Virus record (IMG/VR): IMGVR_UViG_3300026488_000013
Location: 1-64,000 of that record
Source of the DNA: a virus
Length of the DNA stretch: 64,000 nucleotides
Strand: one strand, 5' to 3'
A program made the translations under genes and the position numbers. Of this stretch, positions 40,842-49,981 are shown in pieces. Every line of letters starts with the position of its first letter. Within the stretch, counting starts at the first letter, position 1. Below the pieces are notes generated by a model. It did no database searches. It was not told the origin of the DNA and worked only from the letters and a program-made list of their open reading frames with translations.

Positions 40842-41728
40842 TTAGTTAAATCGGAAGGTAATAATATCTCATTTCTGAAATATTTATAAAACCTTTCCAA
40901 TTTTAAAAAAACTTCTTTTACGTCAGAAGGCCGTGATACAATATATGGATACCCATTTATCATTAGATACTTGTTAATATACTTAGTAAAATCTCGAAAT
41001 ACTTCATAAACCGAAACTTTACCATTTATATCAATATCAAAGTAATTTTTTATTACTCTTGATAACTTGCCGCCTTTTTCATAAACATGTGTATGAATTA
41101 AATAAAAATGAATCTTTCTATCCGCTATTGTTGGAGCATTTGTTAATCTATAACCTCCGATAGCAAAGTTCTCATATATTTCGTATAGAAAAACTTCATA
41201 CAATTCGGGTGGAATATTCGAGTCATTATTTTCAAAATATGAACTTATAACATCTGCCGATTTTTTATTTGTTAAAAAGTTTAATAATAAACCAGGGTTT
41301 AAAATTTTTGTTACCATTTGTTCCATTCCATTTATAACCGATATTTTGAATTTATATGTTTGTTCGTCATAAACATCTTTCTTATTTTCTATTTTCTCCT
41401 TTTCAATCTCAATATATTCTTGGAAAGATTTTTTAAGATTTAATACCGTATCATCAATATCACTGACCAACTGTTTATCAATTTTTTCGCCATTTAAAAT
41501 TCTTCTTTCTAATTGTTTTATTAAATCCGAAATAACATCAAACATTTTAAACAATTTATCCCTGGAATTGGGCGGCGGGAATAACACTGGCTGAATATTT
41601 GTTATTTTCTGCGATGTGTTCACATATATCTTGTTCTTGTAAACATGCGGGGAAACTGAAATAAGCATTTGTAATTGATTATCTTTTAAAATAAAAAATT
41701 TGTTAAAAATTTCTGTCTGCTGTAACAT
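40838..41728 (-). CDS. Hypothetical tail-region protein, 296 aa
   Basis: ATG at 41728 with a good AAGGAGG. It has a beta-rich start (FFILKDNQLQMLISVSPHVYKNKIYVNTSQ) and a helical centre with a coiled coil (LIKQLERRILNGEKIDKQLVSDIDDTVLNLKKSFQEYIEIEKEK). A C-terminal domain (YRLTNAPTIADRKIHFYLIHTHVYEKGG) completes it. No family is recognised. It lies immediately downstream of the tape measure gene in the same direction. In many phages that position holds tail tube, chaperone or baseplate hub genes, so a virion-related role is likely but unproven. Confidence 0.55.
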   Translation of the reverse strand: MLQQTEIFNKFFILKDNQLQMLISVSPHVYKNKIYVNTSQKITNIQPVLFPPPNSRDKLFKMFDVISDLIKQLERRILNGEKIDKQLVSDIDDTVLNLKKSFQEYIEIEKEKIENKKDVYDEQTYKFKISVINGMEQMVTKILNPGLLLNFLTNKKSADVISSYFENNDSNIPPELYEVFLYEIYENFAIGGYRLTNAPTIADRKIHFYLIHTHVYEKGGKLSRVIKNYFDIDINGKVSVYEVFRDFTKYINKYLMINGYPYIVSRPSDVKEVFLKLERFYKYFRNEILLPSDLTK

Positions 41729-41873
41729 CGAAATCCTCCTTCAAAACGGATTTTTATTTTTGTAAAATTAAAGAAAAATTGAAAAAAATAACAAAACTTT
41801 ATTTTTATTTTAATTTATAGCGAGGGTTGTAGCTGACTATTATACAATTTATTTCCATATTAAAAATAACAGG

Positions 41874-44800
41874 TTAGTCAACATAATACTTTTCAGAATA
41901 GTCTGAAATATCAATTACTGAATGGTTCATAACTTTTTCTATCAGTCTGTCAAACATTAAATCTGATTTATCATTAACAACTGCGGCGGTTACAGTATTA
42001 GATATTGCAGAAATTGCGGCGGTTGTGTTTTTAGTAATTTCGGTAGCCGTTTCCTTAACACTCTCTCTCATTTTATCCACTACATTGTTAAATGATTTAT
42101 TTAATTCCTTAACATTTTTCTCAATAGATGATGATATTTTCTCAGATACAACCGTGGTATAAGTGGAAAATTTAGCTTTAACGCTTTGAATATATCTTTC
42201 TTCCAATTTTTCGTCATTAACAGTGTTAGAATTTTGAACAGGAGACCTCATAACTTCTTCTTTGTATTCGGGTGCGGTTTCGTCAGTAATTTCGTTCGAT
42301 AATATATTCGGGACCAGGTTTTTATTGTTACCCTGTTTTAGATATTTTTCTAATTTAACATATTTTTGTGTTATAGATTTAGCATGAATTTCTTTTCCTA
42401 AAGCAGCAGATATTGATTTGCTAATATCTGATTCTTGTTTTTGAATAAGTTGTTTTATTTCTTTTATATAACCACCATACCCGGCGCCCTTTAGTGAAAG
42501 CAACAATATAGTAATTGCATCAGATTTTACTAAATTATCCGGGATATTAGTTATATTTTTATCAGAAATTTCTTTAATCCGTCTGTTAATTATAGACGCA
42601 GAAATTATTGCAATCTCGTTTATTAATTTTTCAAAATTGATATTCCTCAATTCAGAATATTCTTTTTTAAGTGCGGCCGTTCTTATTAAAGTTAAATATC
42701 CTTCAATATAATTGTTTATATTTTCTACATATTGTTTAATAGCATTATTCCTTGTAACTTCCGCATGTGAAATTGCGCTTTGAATCACAGAGTTATATTT
42801 AACATTTTCTTTCAATTCTTCACCAGTTTTTTTCAAATTAACTATCGTCATTAGTTCTGGGTTGCGTCGCATAAATTCCTTAGCTATTTTTTTACCAACA
42901 AAAGGAATTGATGTAACAAATTTAACAAATTTATATTCAATCTCTACAACAACCTTGTGAATATATTCCGTAATTTTATTCACAATATCCGATAGAATTT
43001 CCTTGAACCATTTTACAGCAGAAATTATTGGCTCTAATATTCTTGAAAATATTTCCTTAATTTTTTCTACAAACTGAACAATAAAATCTCCTATTTTTTC
43101 CAACGGCGTAAGAATATTACCAATAAACCTTAATATTACATTATCAGATTCTTTTAACTCTTTTATTGTTTCGGTAAGGGCACCCCATAAAATTTCCAGA
43201 ATATTTAACGGATTAATAAAATTAATAATTTTTAAAATAACATTTCCAATTTCCTTAATAATGTCCCAGATAAATTTTCCTACAGACTTAACAATACTCC
43301 ATATTTTCGAAAGAATTGGTTTTCCAATATCATAAATTAAAAACGGAGCGTTTATTAATCTATCAAGCAACATATTCAATCCATCGATAAATCCTTCAAC
43401 AATCCCTTTACCCAACCCATAAATAAAATCTGCTATAGCGGTAATAACAGCTCTCGGTAAATCCCAAAATATAAATTTAAAAATCCATTTTATAACATCT
43501 ATTGCGTATCCAATAATAGTAAAAATTAAATTATCTTGTTCACCCTCTATTTCTTTTTTATGTTTTTCACTTTCTGCTACAAATAAATTTTTAATGAATT
43601 CTAATACACCATTAATTATTGTTATTGGAAGTGATATGATAAACATAAAAGCTTTTGTTAGATAGCTGGAAACGGTTTCTCCCAATGCTTCGGCAACAGA
43701 AGACGATTGAGCTTGTATTTCTTTGTGTATTTTATTTTCATCTTTAGAACCAAAAATATGGCTGTAAACATTTTCAATAAAATCTGCCAGTTTTAATCCT
43801 AAAGAAGCTCCAATTGGTGATAATATCATTGAGAGAATTAACCCCGGTAAACCGCCAAACGCCCCGCCAACAACAGCACCAACTCCACCACCCACCAATG
43901 CACCAATTGTTCCGAGGATTTTATGCAACATATCGGTATTTTCATCAAATGTGAAAAATGTTAGAACTGCATTCAACAATGAACCTACTCCGAAACCACC
44001 AACAAAACTGTTTTTAATTATTTGTGTTGTTTTTGAGAATATACCTTTAGCTATTTCCTTTTTACTTACATTTTTTCCGTCTCCGCCACCGAAACCTAAT
44101 AAACCAGATAACCAGTCCCAAATGGAACTCCCGGTGCCTGAAATAGTTGAAATAGCAGATGTTAATCTATCTGTCATAAACTTAACAGTATCAGTAAATG
44201 ATTTCTTAAGTATATTAAATCCACCAACAATATGTGTATCCAGTGAATATACACCTTTAGATATTTCGCCGAGCAGTTTTACCATTTTTTCAATATTGGA
44301 ATAGAATTTTTCTCTTAATATTTTTTCTTCTCTTTCTTTCACAGTAATTACCGAATCTTCTTCTTTTACACTTTTAAGAGATTTTATTTTTTTCAAATCA
44401 TGAATAATTAATGAACCAATTTTCTCCAGAATGATTTTTTCATTTTTATCCAAAATAAACTCTTTTTTCAAATATTCGTCTGCAACTTTAACTAAGCTGA
44501 TAGTATTAATAATCAATTCACTGACATTTTTTATTTGGTCTTTATTTAAAACAATTTCGCCGGGCGACAACATCGCAACAACAGTATCTTTATACTTATA
44601 TATGTCTGATTTGGATGCTTTTAAAGATGTAGTTTTATTGAAAGTGTTTTCTTCTACAATACCGCCTGTAGAAAAATGAGGTGCACCATGTCTCAAAGAA
44701 CTAAACACTGTATATACAGTATTTCCAACTGCAATCGGGACAGAATTTATTATTTCATTAATAACAGTCTGAGGTAAATATATATTCTCCTGTCGTTCTA

Positions 44801-47135
44801 CTTGTTCTATAGCTTGATTAAGGTTTCGTTGAATATTGGATATAAGATAATCCTGTCCAACAATCATTTTACCAATATTTATTTCCTCCGCTTCGGGTGC
44901 AGCTACAATATATTCCGGTTCAGGAGCAGCAAATATTGTAGATGGAACAACACTATTAATATTGGTTAAAAATAATAATGCTTTCTCACTCGATGTTAAA
45001 ACCTGGGGCGGTGTTATTGTAGGTAAATCTTTTCTATTTATAAATTCCTCCAACAATTCATGAATTTTCCTAAGATATACTAAATATTCCAGATAAGCCA
45101 TATACGATGCAACAATTTCATAATTCATTAATACAGAGTTATCAATTTGTTTCAAAATATTCATTATTTCTTCATTTATTATTGTTTGGGTAGATATAAA
45201 TTCTGGGGAGCGGTTTACAAAAAATTCTTCTATATCTGTTTCTGCCATCAATTGCCGCTGATATTTCCTTTCTTCATAATTCATTTGCCAATCCTCTATT
45301 TTTAGTAATAGCCTATCTAACAGCGACAATTCTTGCTCCACAGTTTGTATATTTTGGTTGTCCTTTTTAATAGTTTTTACTATTAAATCTGTTAGAGATA
45401 CTAATTTTTCACCTAAGATAGCCCATGTATAAATAATCGGTAGTTGTTTTAATTCATAATAAATCTCCGATTTTGCAACTTCCGATATTCCCTTAACAGT
45501 TCCCTTTATTAAACCTTCTTCTAATACTTTTGTTGATATATTCGATACCAATGCCGCACCTACATTTCCTAATTTGTTAGGAATATCGATTAACATAGTA
45601 GTCAATCTATCAAATAAATTCATCCCCTGTTCTTCCTCGGGCAATTGAATCATAAATGATTGTGCAATACCCATCGCATTTCGTATAGCGGTTAATTCAC
45701 TAAGTTGCATTCTTAAAACATCATATATCGCACTCAATAATACAACCATTTTCACAATAGGGTCATCTATGCCTCCAATTAATTCGTCAGATGTAGTATA
45801 AACAGCTTTAATGTGTTCCATAGATACACCATATTTTCTAGATAGCTCATTTATTACATTGGCACGGCGTTCCTCTATGTATCTATTCCTTAACCATTGA
45901 GCCGGCGTTATACCTCTAAATAAAAATTCAGTTAACTGCATAACAGGATTGGTTAAAAACATGAATTCTTCCATTTTATCCATCATTTTATCAATAAAGC
46001 TTCTTTGTTCAAATCTATATCCTTCATATAAAGTCTCTTGAACTCTTCTTTCTCCAGCATCATAAGATTCAAATTTCTGTGCTTCAATCTTATTTTGAAG
46101 CAGGTTATAAATCAATGGAATTATGGATGTGTGCGATTCTATCATCATAAGTGTTTCCAAAATTAACATGTCATAAGGAGAAACTTGTTTTACTAAATCC
46201 GGGTCAGACAATATCCTAATAACATATGGACGCAAATATCTGGAAGACGATGTTTCATTCTCTATTTCATATGCATTTAAAAAATTAGGTTTTCTATCTC
46301 CCGCACTAACTATTTGTTTTAAAAATCCAATTGGTATTTTGAACAGGCCCATATAAGCCAGATAACCAATTAATGCTGGAGTTATTAGGGGAATCCAGCT
46401 CAATGATGATGCTATACCTGAAAGCGCTCCTCCCAAAACAGGAGCCGATAACATTAAACCGCCCAAAATATTTGTCGGATTAAATAGCATTGTTAATGGA
46501 GATATAAACGGTGTTAACGAATGCATTCCAAGAACATTAAACATTGCTGGAAGTGTATATATACTCAGGGTCAACTTTTCTATTCTATCCAAGAATTGGC
46601 TAGTCCTAATCGCCGCATGTCCCAATGCACCAAATCTAGGCTCCTCTAGCCCTTTTGAATACATTTCCCTTTCTTTTATGCTTTGTTTAAACATTGCACT
46701 TTGTTGGATTAGATACAATGCTGAAAATATTCCATTAATTAAAGGTATATATGGATTTAACATTGCTATATTGGATAAAAATGGAACCCCTTTCCCGGCC
46801 GCAGCCATAGACCCAAATATTCCAACTCCAATTTTCGAAACAACTCCCAATAAAGGATTTGTCCTTCCAATAATATCAAATATTCGATTATAAAATTTTT
46901 CCATAAAATTATCTTTATACCTGTTTTCTATTCGCTCTTTAATATCTTTATAATAATTATTGTTGCCATAAAATTCCTTATGATACCCCGTCGCATATTT
47001 TATATTTTCGTCAAGTTCCAACTGCTTATATTTTAATTCTTCCAAATCTTTTAAAATATTTTCAAATATATCTATCTTTTTATAATGTTCACTCTCATCG
47101 TAAGTTTTATTTTTAAAATTATTTTTTTCCTCCAT
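41874..47135 (-). CDS. Tail tape measure protein
   Basis: 1753 residues, the largest gene in the window. Features are typical of tape measures. Long helical segments alternate with hydrophobic stretches in the first 300 residues (FGSMAAAGKGVPFLSNIAML; GGLMLSAPVLGGALSGIASSL). A central motif HFSTGGIVEENTF with MLSPGEIVLNKDQIK (about residues 825-870) matches the TGG-V...LSPGEFVV pattern. A Gly/Ala-rich membrane-like region follows (about 1060-1110, GALVGGGVGAVVGGAFGGLPG), then amphipathic helices to about 1450, and an Ala/Ser/Thr-rich helical end (TKNTTAAISAISNTVTAA). If one residue spans about 1.5 angstrom, the tail would be roughly 260 nm; this is an estimate from family knowledge. Confidence 0.88.
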   Translation of the reverse strand: MEEKNNFKNKTYDESEHYKKIDIFENILKDLEELKYKQLELDENIKYATGYHKEFYGNNNYYKDIKERIENRYKDNFMEKFYNRIFDIIGRTNPLLGVVSKIGVGIFGSMAAAGKGVPFLSNIAMLNPYIPLINGIFSALYLIQQSAMFKQSIKEREMYSKGLEEPRFGALGHAAIRTSQFLDRIEKLTLSIYTLPAMFNVLGMHSLTPFISPLTMLFNPTNILGGLMLSAPVLGGALSGIASSLSWIPLITPALIGYLAYMGLFKIPIGFLKQIVSAGDRKPNFLNAYEIENETSSSRYLRPYVIRILSDPDLVKQVSPYDMLILETLMMIESHTSIIPLIYNLLQNKIEAQKFESYDAGERRVQETLYEGYRFEQRSFIDKMMDKMEEFMFLTNPVMQLTEFLFRGITPAQWLRNRYIEERRANVINELSRKYGVSMEHIKAVYTTSDELIGGIDDPIVKMVVLLSAIYDVLRMQLSELTAIRNAMGIAQSFMIQLPEEEQGMNLFDRLTTMLIDIPNKLGNVGAALVSNISTKVLEEGLIKGTVKGISEVAKSEIYYELKQLPIIYTWAILGEKLVSLTDLIVKTIKKDNQNIQTVEQELSLLDRLLLKIEDWQMNYEERKYQRQLMAETDIEEFFVNRSPEFISTQTIINEEIMNILKQIDNSVLMNYEIVASYMAYLEYLVYLRKIHELLEEFINRKDLPTITPPQVLTSSEKALLFLTNINSVVPSTIFAAPEPEYIVAAPEAEEINIGKMIVGQDYLISNIQRNLNQAIEQVERQENIYLPQTVINEIINSVPIAVGNTVYTVFSSLRHGAPHFSTGGIVEENTFNKTTSLKASKSDIYKYKDTVVAMLSPGEIVLNKDQIKNVSELIINTISLVKVADEYLKKEFILDKNEKIILEKIGSLIIHDLKKIKSLKSVKEEDSVITVKEREEKILREKFYSNIEKMVKLLGEISKGVYSLDTHIVGGFNILKKSFTDTVKFMTDRLTSAISTISGTGSSIWDWLSGLLGFGGGDGKNVSKKEIAKGIFSKTTQIIKNSFVGGFGVGSLLNAVLTFFTFDENTDMLHKILGTIGALVGGGVGAVVGGAFGGLPGLILSMILSPIGASLGLKLADFIENVYSHIFGSKDENKIHKEIQAQSSSVAEALGETVSSYLTKAFMFIISLPITIINGVLEFIKNLFVAESEKHKKEIEGEQDNLIFTIIGYAIDVIKWIFKFIFWDLPRAVITAIADFIYGLGKGIVEGFIDGLNMLLDRLINAPFLIYDIGKPILSKIWSIVKSVGKFIWDIIKEIGNVILKIINFINPLNILEILWGALTETIKELKESDNVILRFIGNILTPLEKIGDFIVQFVEKIKEIFSRILEPIISAVKWFKEILSDIVNKITEYIHKVVVEIEYKFVKFVTSIPFVGKKIAKEFMRRNPELMTIVNLKKTGEELKENVKYNSVIQSAISHAEVTRNNAIKQYVENINNYIEGYLTLIRTAALKKEYSELRNINFEKLINEIAIISASIINRRIKEISDKNITNIPDNLVKSDAITILLLSLKGAGYGGYIKEIKQLIQKQESDISKSISAALGKEIHAKSITQKYVKLEKYLKQGNNKNLVPNILSNEITDETAPEYKEEVMRSPVQNSNTVNDEKLEERYIQSVKAKFSTYTTVVSEKISSSIEKNVKELNKSFNNVVDKMRESVKETATEITKNTTAAISAISNTVTAAVVNDKSDLMFDRLIEKVMNHSVIDISDYSEKYYVD

Positions 47136-47207
47136 CTTTCACTTAATCACTTAAAATAAAAAAATAAAAAAAAATAATTAAAATTTGAAAAGCAATTCTG
47201 ATAATTT

Positions 47208-47537
47208 TTATTTTAAAAATTCATAAATTGATTTTTTTATTTTTAAAATTTTGTTCCCCGAGATTTTATTCTCTCCATATTTTTCTTTCAATTTCAAAAT
47301 TAGATTATAAAGTTTTAAATAATTTAATTTCCTCTTTTTTAAGTTAATTATATTTTTATTTTCATCATATGCTTCAACAATACATAAATTTTTAATATAA
47401 TCAAAATAGGGAATTAATAATTTTTTATCTATTTTCTCTTTTGAATTATTTAAATTTCCTATAATTAATTTTTCTCCAAAATAGGTTAAAATTATTTTTC
47501 CATTAACGAATTTAATTTCAAATTTATTAATTTTCAT
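47208..47537 (-). CDS. Small lysine-rich protein, 109 aa
   Basis: Very basic protein with a beta start (KINKFEIKFVNGKIILTYFGEKLIIGNL) and a helical second half (LNYLKLYNLILKLKEKYGENKISGNKILKIKKSIYEFL). Not recognised. A degenerate promoter-like TATGGTTAAT lies about 10 bases upstream of the ATG. It is the only gene between the tape measure and the repeat-bearing gap 47538-48085, so it could bind that region. Expression would run towards the tape measure gene. Confidence 0.5.
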   Translation of the reverse strand: MKINKFEIKFVNGKIILTYFGEKLIIGNLNNSKEKIDKKLLIPYFDYIKNLCIVEAYDENKNIINLKKRKLNYLKLYNLILKLKEKYGENKISGNKILKIKKSIYEFLK

Positions 47538-48085
47538 AATTTAAAAATTAACCATATAAGATTTAAAAATATTAAATTATAATTTTTTATTTTTAAGTTT
47601 CACTTTTTAGGTTATAAATAACTTTATCATTAATTAGATTTTTCTGTCCAAAATTTTTTATTATGAAATTTTAAACTGAAAAATTCCAAATTAAAAATTA
47701 AATAAATTTTTATTTTATTCTTTTTAGTTAAAAAAAATGAAATATAGTTCTCACATAATTCTTAAATAAATATTCTTTCAGGAATTAATTTGTTCTATAT
47801 ATTTTATATAACAGGTATCTCTTTTATTTATATATTTATCCAATAGATGTATAATTCCATTTGTTTCAAATATTAAATAAAATTTTTGTTTTGATTAAAT
47901 CAGTTTAAATGAATTTAGTTCCAATTCACTGAATTCCTTTAACTTGGAATGATAAATAGTAGATATATGAGTTGACAAAATTAAAACGTCAGGCTAAAAT
48001 TTGTTTCTTATATGATGTATCATATATAGTAGTAGTTTCTTTTATAGTAATTATACCCAATAGATATATAGTTTTATTTGTGTTG
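47538..48085. repeat. Non-coding gap with two copies of the repeat seen at 15.2-15.9 kb
   Basis: No reading frame. 47752-47878 is a near copy of 15208-15340, sharing CACATAATTCTTAAATAAAT, GGTATCTCTTTTATTTATAT and ATAATTCCATTTGTTT. A second, diverged unit lies at about 48025-48080 (TTTTATAGTAATTATACCCA, then ATAGATATATAG). It sits just after the end of the terminase gene. Candidate functions are a packaging site, a replication origin, or a small RNA. Confidence 0.55.
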
Positions 48086-49954
48086 TTAAAAAATGATATT
48101 TTCATTGAGTAATGATTCAAAAGTCTGTAATAAGGATTTTTGTTCGTTGTAATTGGTTGGAGAATTTAGAAAGCTAAAAAGATTGACAGCTCTATTAATC
48201 GAATCCTGAATTATTTGTTGTTCTTTAGCTAAATCCTTATCGATATATTCCATTAGTTTGGGTGGGATTTTTCTTTGACGCCGCAGCAATTCCATTCCGT
48301 AATGAGATAAACACGATGCCATAAATAAGTCATCGTGGTGTCCTTTAGCCGCCTCTATCTTTCCAGAAGGTTTGTATTCAATAGCAAACATTTCAGAAAT
48401 TAATTCATTTGAATGAATAATATAAGGGTTGTTTACTACTTTTGAATAAAAAATATTTACCATTTCTTTTTTTGTTTCTCTATTCGTATTTATTCCATAT
48501 CTTTTTTCACCAGTAGTTCTTTTTATAGTAGATATAATTTTTGATTCAAAATTATATCCTGAATGAATTAGTAATTTTTCCACTACTTGCTGCCCATATG
48601 AGTTATTTTCAATTGCTAAATAAAAATTATCTCTTAATCCATATTTGTTTTGGAGTATTCCTAAAGCCTCTAAAATATTGTCGATAAAATATGATACCAT
48701 TCCGTATCTATTTTTAAATTCCGCTATTTGCTCGCCCGTTTTTAATGAATATATTTCAAATGCTGAGTAGTCTCCTCTTAATTGTGCTGCGGTATCTACT
48801 CCAATAACATATAAATCGTTATAATCGAATTTATCTATCCAAAGTTTTAATTCCGTAGCATAAGATAATTTTTCAATGTGTTTGGGCGGTATAGCTTTTA
48901 ATTGTTCCAATACTTCATCAGGGAATAATGAATTCTCACTTCCTAAAAATAGAAGTTCATATTCTTGATACCATCTGCGGCGGCCCTCATAAGAGTTATA
49001 ATATCCCAATTCTCTTTTCCTTTCCTCAGCCCATTTTTCATCTCTATATGGAAATTCTGACCAATGAATTTTTATTCCAATAAATCCGTTATAAGAATTA
49101 TCTTGTGAATTCAATAGTTCGTAGTATAACTTTTCAGGCGGATTAGATTTCCATTTATGATTTTCTAAATCATATAGCAAATCAATAGGAATTGAATTTA
49201 TCCAGTTTTCATAATATCCTTTACCAATACCCTCTCTACCGTTAGGTGTAGAGGTTAAAAGGAAGAAATATGGAAATCCTAAATTTTTAACTTGTCTGAC
49301 TGCATCTTCATGCGCAGGTAATAGTGAACCGGAGATTACGTCATAATTTATAAATGCTGCTTCGTCAATATAAACGATAGGAACATTTCCACCTCTGGCA
49401 ACCATCTCAGGGTTTCTCATTGCGGAATAACCATCTATCCTCGAACCATTAGCAAACTCGATATAAGTTTTTGTCTTTTGACATTGTGTTGTCATAGGAA
49501 ATAATTCCTTTAATATTTCTGGTAGAAAATTATACATTTTACAGATATTTTGAAGAATATCTTTTTTAACAGTATTCTCTTTGTATGTTATTACCGCTGC
49601 GTTTAGGTTTGAAAAGAACATAGTTGAATACAAAACCATTTCAGATGCTATCGTTGTTTTTCTTGAACGTCTGGATGCTAAATGGTTATGTTTATCAAAA
49701 CGCATTAACGATTTAATTAGAGCTATTTGTTTAGGAATAAAATCGGATGGCTTTACTTTAGTAGGAACACCCGCCGTAGGAACCCAAATATATTTCACAA
49801 TAAAATAAAAAGGATTTTTAGTTATTAGCTTTATTTCTCTTTCAATATCATCGGATGTTAATTTATCTGGAAAATATAAAATTCCTAAATTATCTTTCTC
49901 CTTTTCAATAAGTTCCTTAGGTAATTTTGTTGCTATATCTGATTTTTTCGCCAT
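48086..49954 (-). CDS. terL: Terminase large subunit
   Basis: 622 residues. ATPase domain: Walker A-like SRRSRKTTIASEM (about residue 95), Walker B with catalytic Glu IVYIDEAAF (about 195) and coupling motif LLTSTPNGREG (about 235). RNase H-like nuclease domain: first Asp in VIGVDTAAQLRGDYSAFEI (about 390), Glu in LAIENNSYGQQVVEKL (about 450), and terminal Asp pair in KGHHDDLFMASCLS (about 565). It cuts and pumps phage DNA into the prohead. The small subunit and portal are not recognised in the window. It is the first clear marker of a tailed phage and lies between the repeat-bearing gap and the baseplate genes. Confidence 0.95.
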   Translation of the reverse strand: MAKKSDIATKLPKELIEKEKDNLGILYFPDKLTSDDIEREIKLITKNPFYFIVKYIWVPTAGVPTKVKPSDFIPKQIALIKSLMRFDKHNHLASRRSRKTTIASEMVLYSTMFFSNLNAAVITYKENTVKKDILQNICKMYNFLPEILKELFPMTTQCQKTKTYIEFANGSRIDGYSAMRNPEMVARGGNVPIVYIDEAAFINYDVISGSLLPAHEDAVRQVKNLGFPYFFLLTSTPNGREGIGKGYYENWINSIPIDLLYDLENHKWKSNPPEKLYYELLNSQDNSYNGFIGIKIHWSEFPYRDEKWAEERKRELGYYNSYEGRRRWYQEYELLFLGSENSLFPDEVLEQLKAIPPKHIEKLSYATELKLWIDKFDYNDLYVIGVDTAAQLRGDYSAFEIYSLKTGEQIAEFKNRYGMVSYFIDNILEALGILQNKYGLRDNFYLAIENNSYGQQVVEKLLIHSGYNFESKIISTIKRTTGEKRYGINTNRETKKEMVNIFYSKVVNNPYIIHSNELISEMFAIEYKPSGKIEAAKGHHDDLFMASCLSHYGMELLRRQRKIPPKLMEYIDKDLAKEQQIIQDSINRAVNLFSFLNSPTNYNEQKSLLQTFESLLNENIIF

Positions 49955-49981
49955 TTTGTTTTATAAAAAAAAAGAAAAAAA

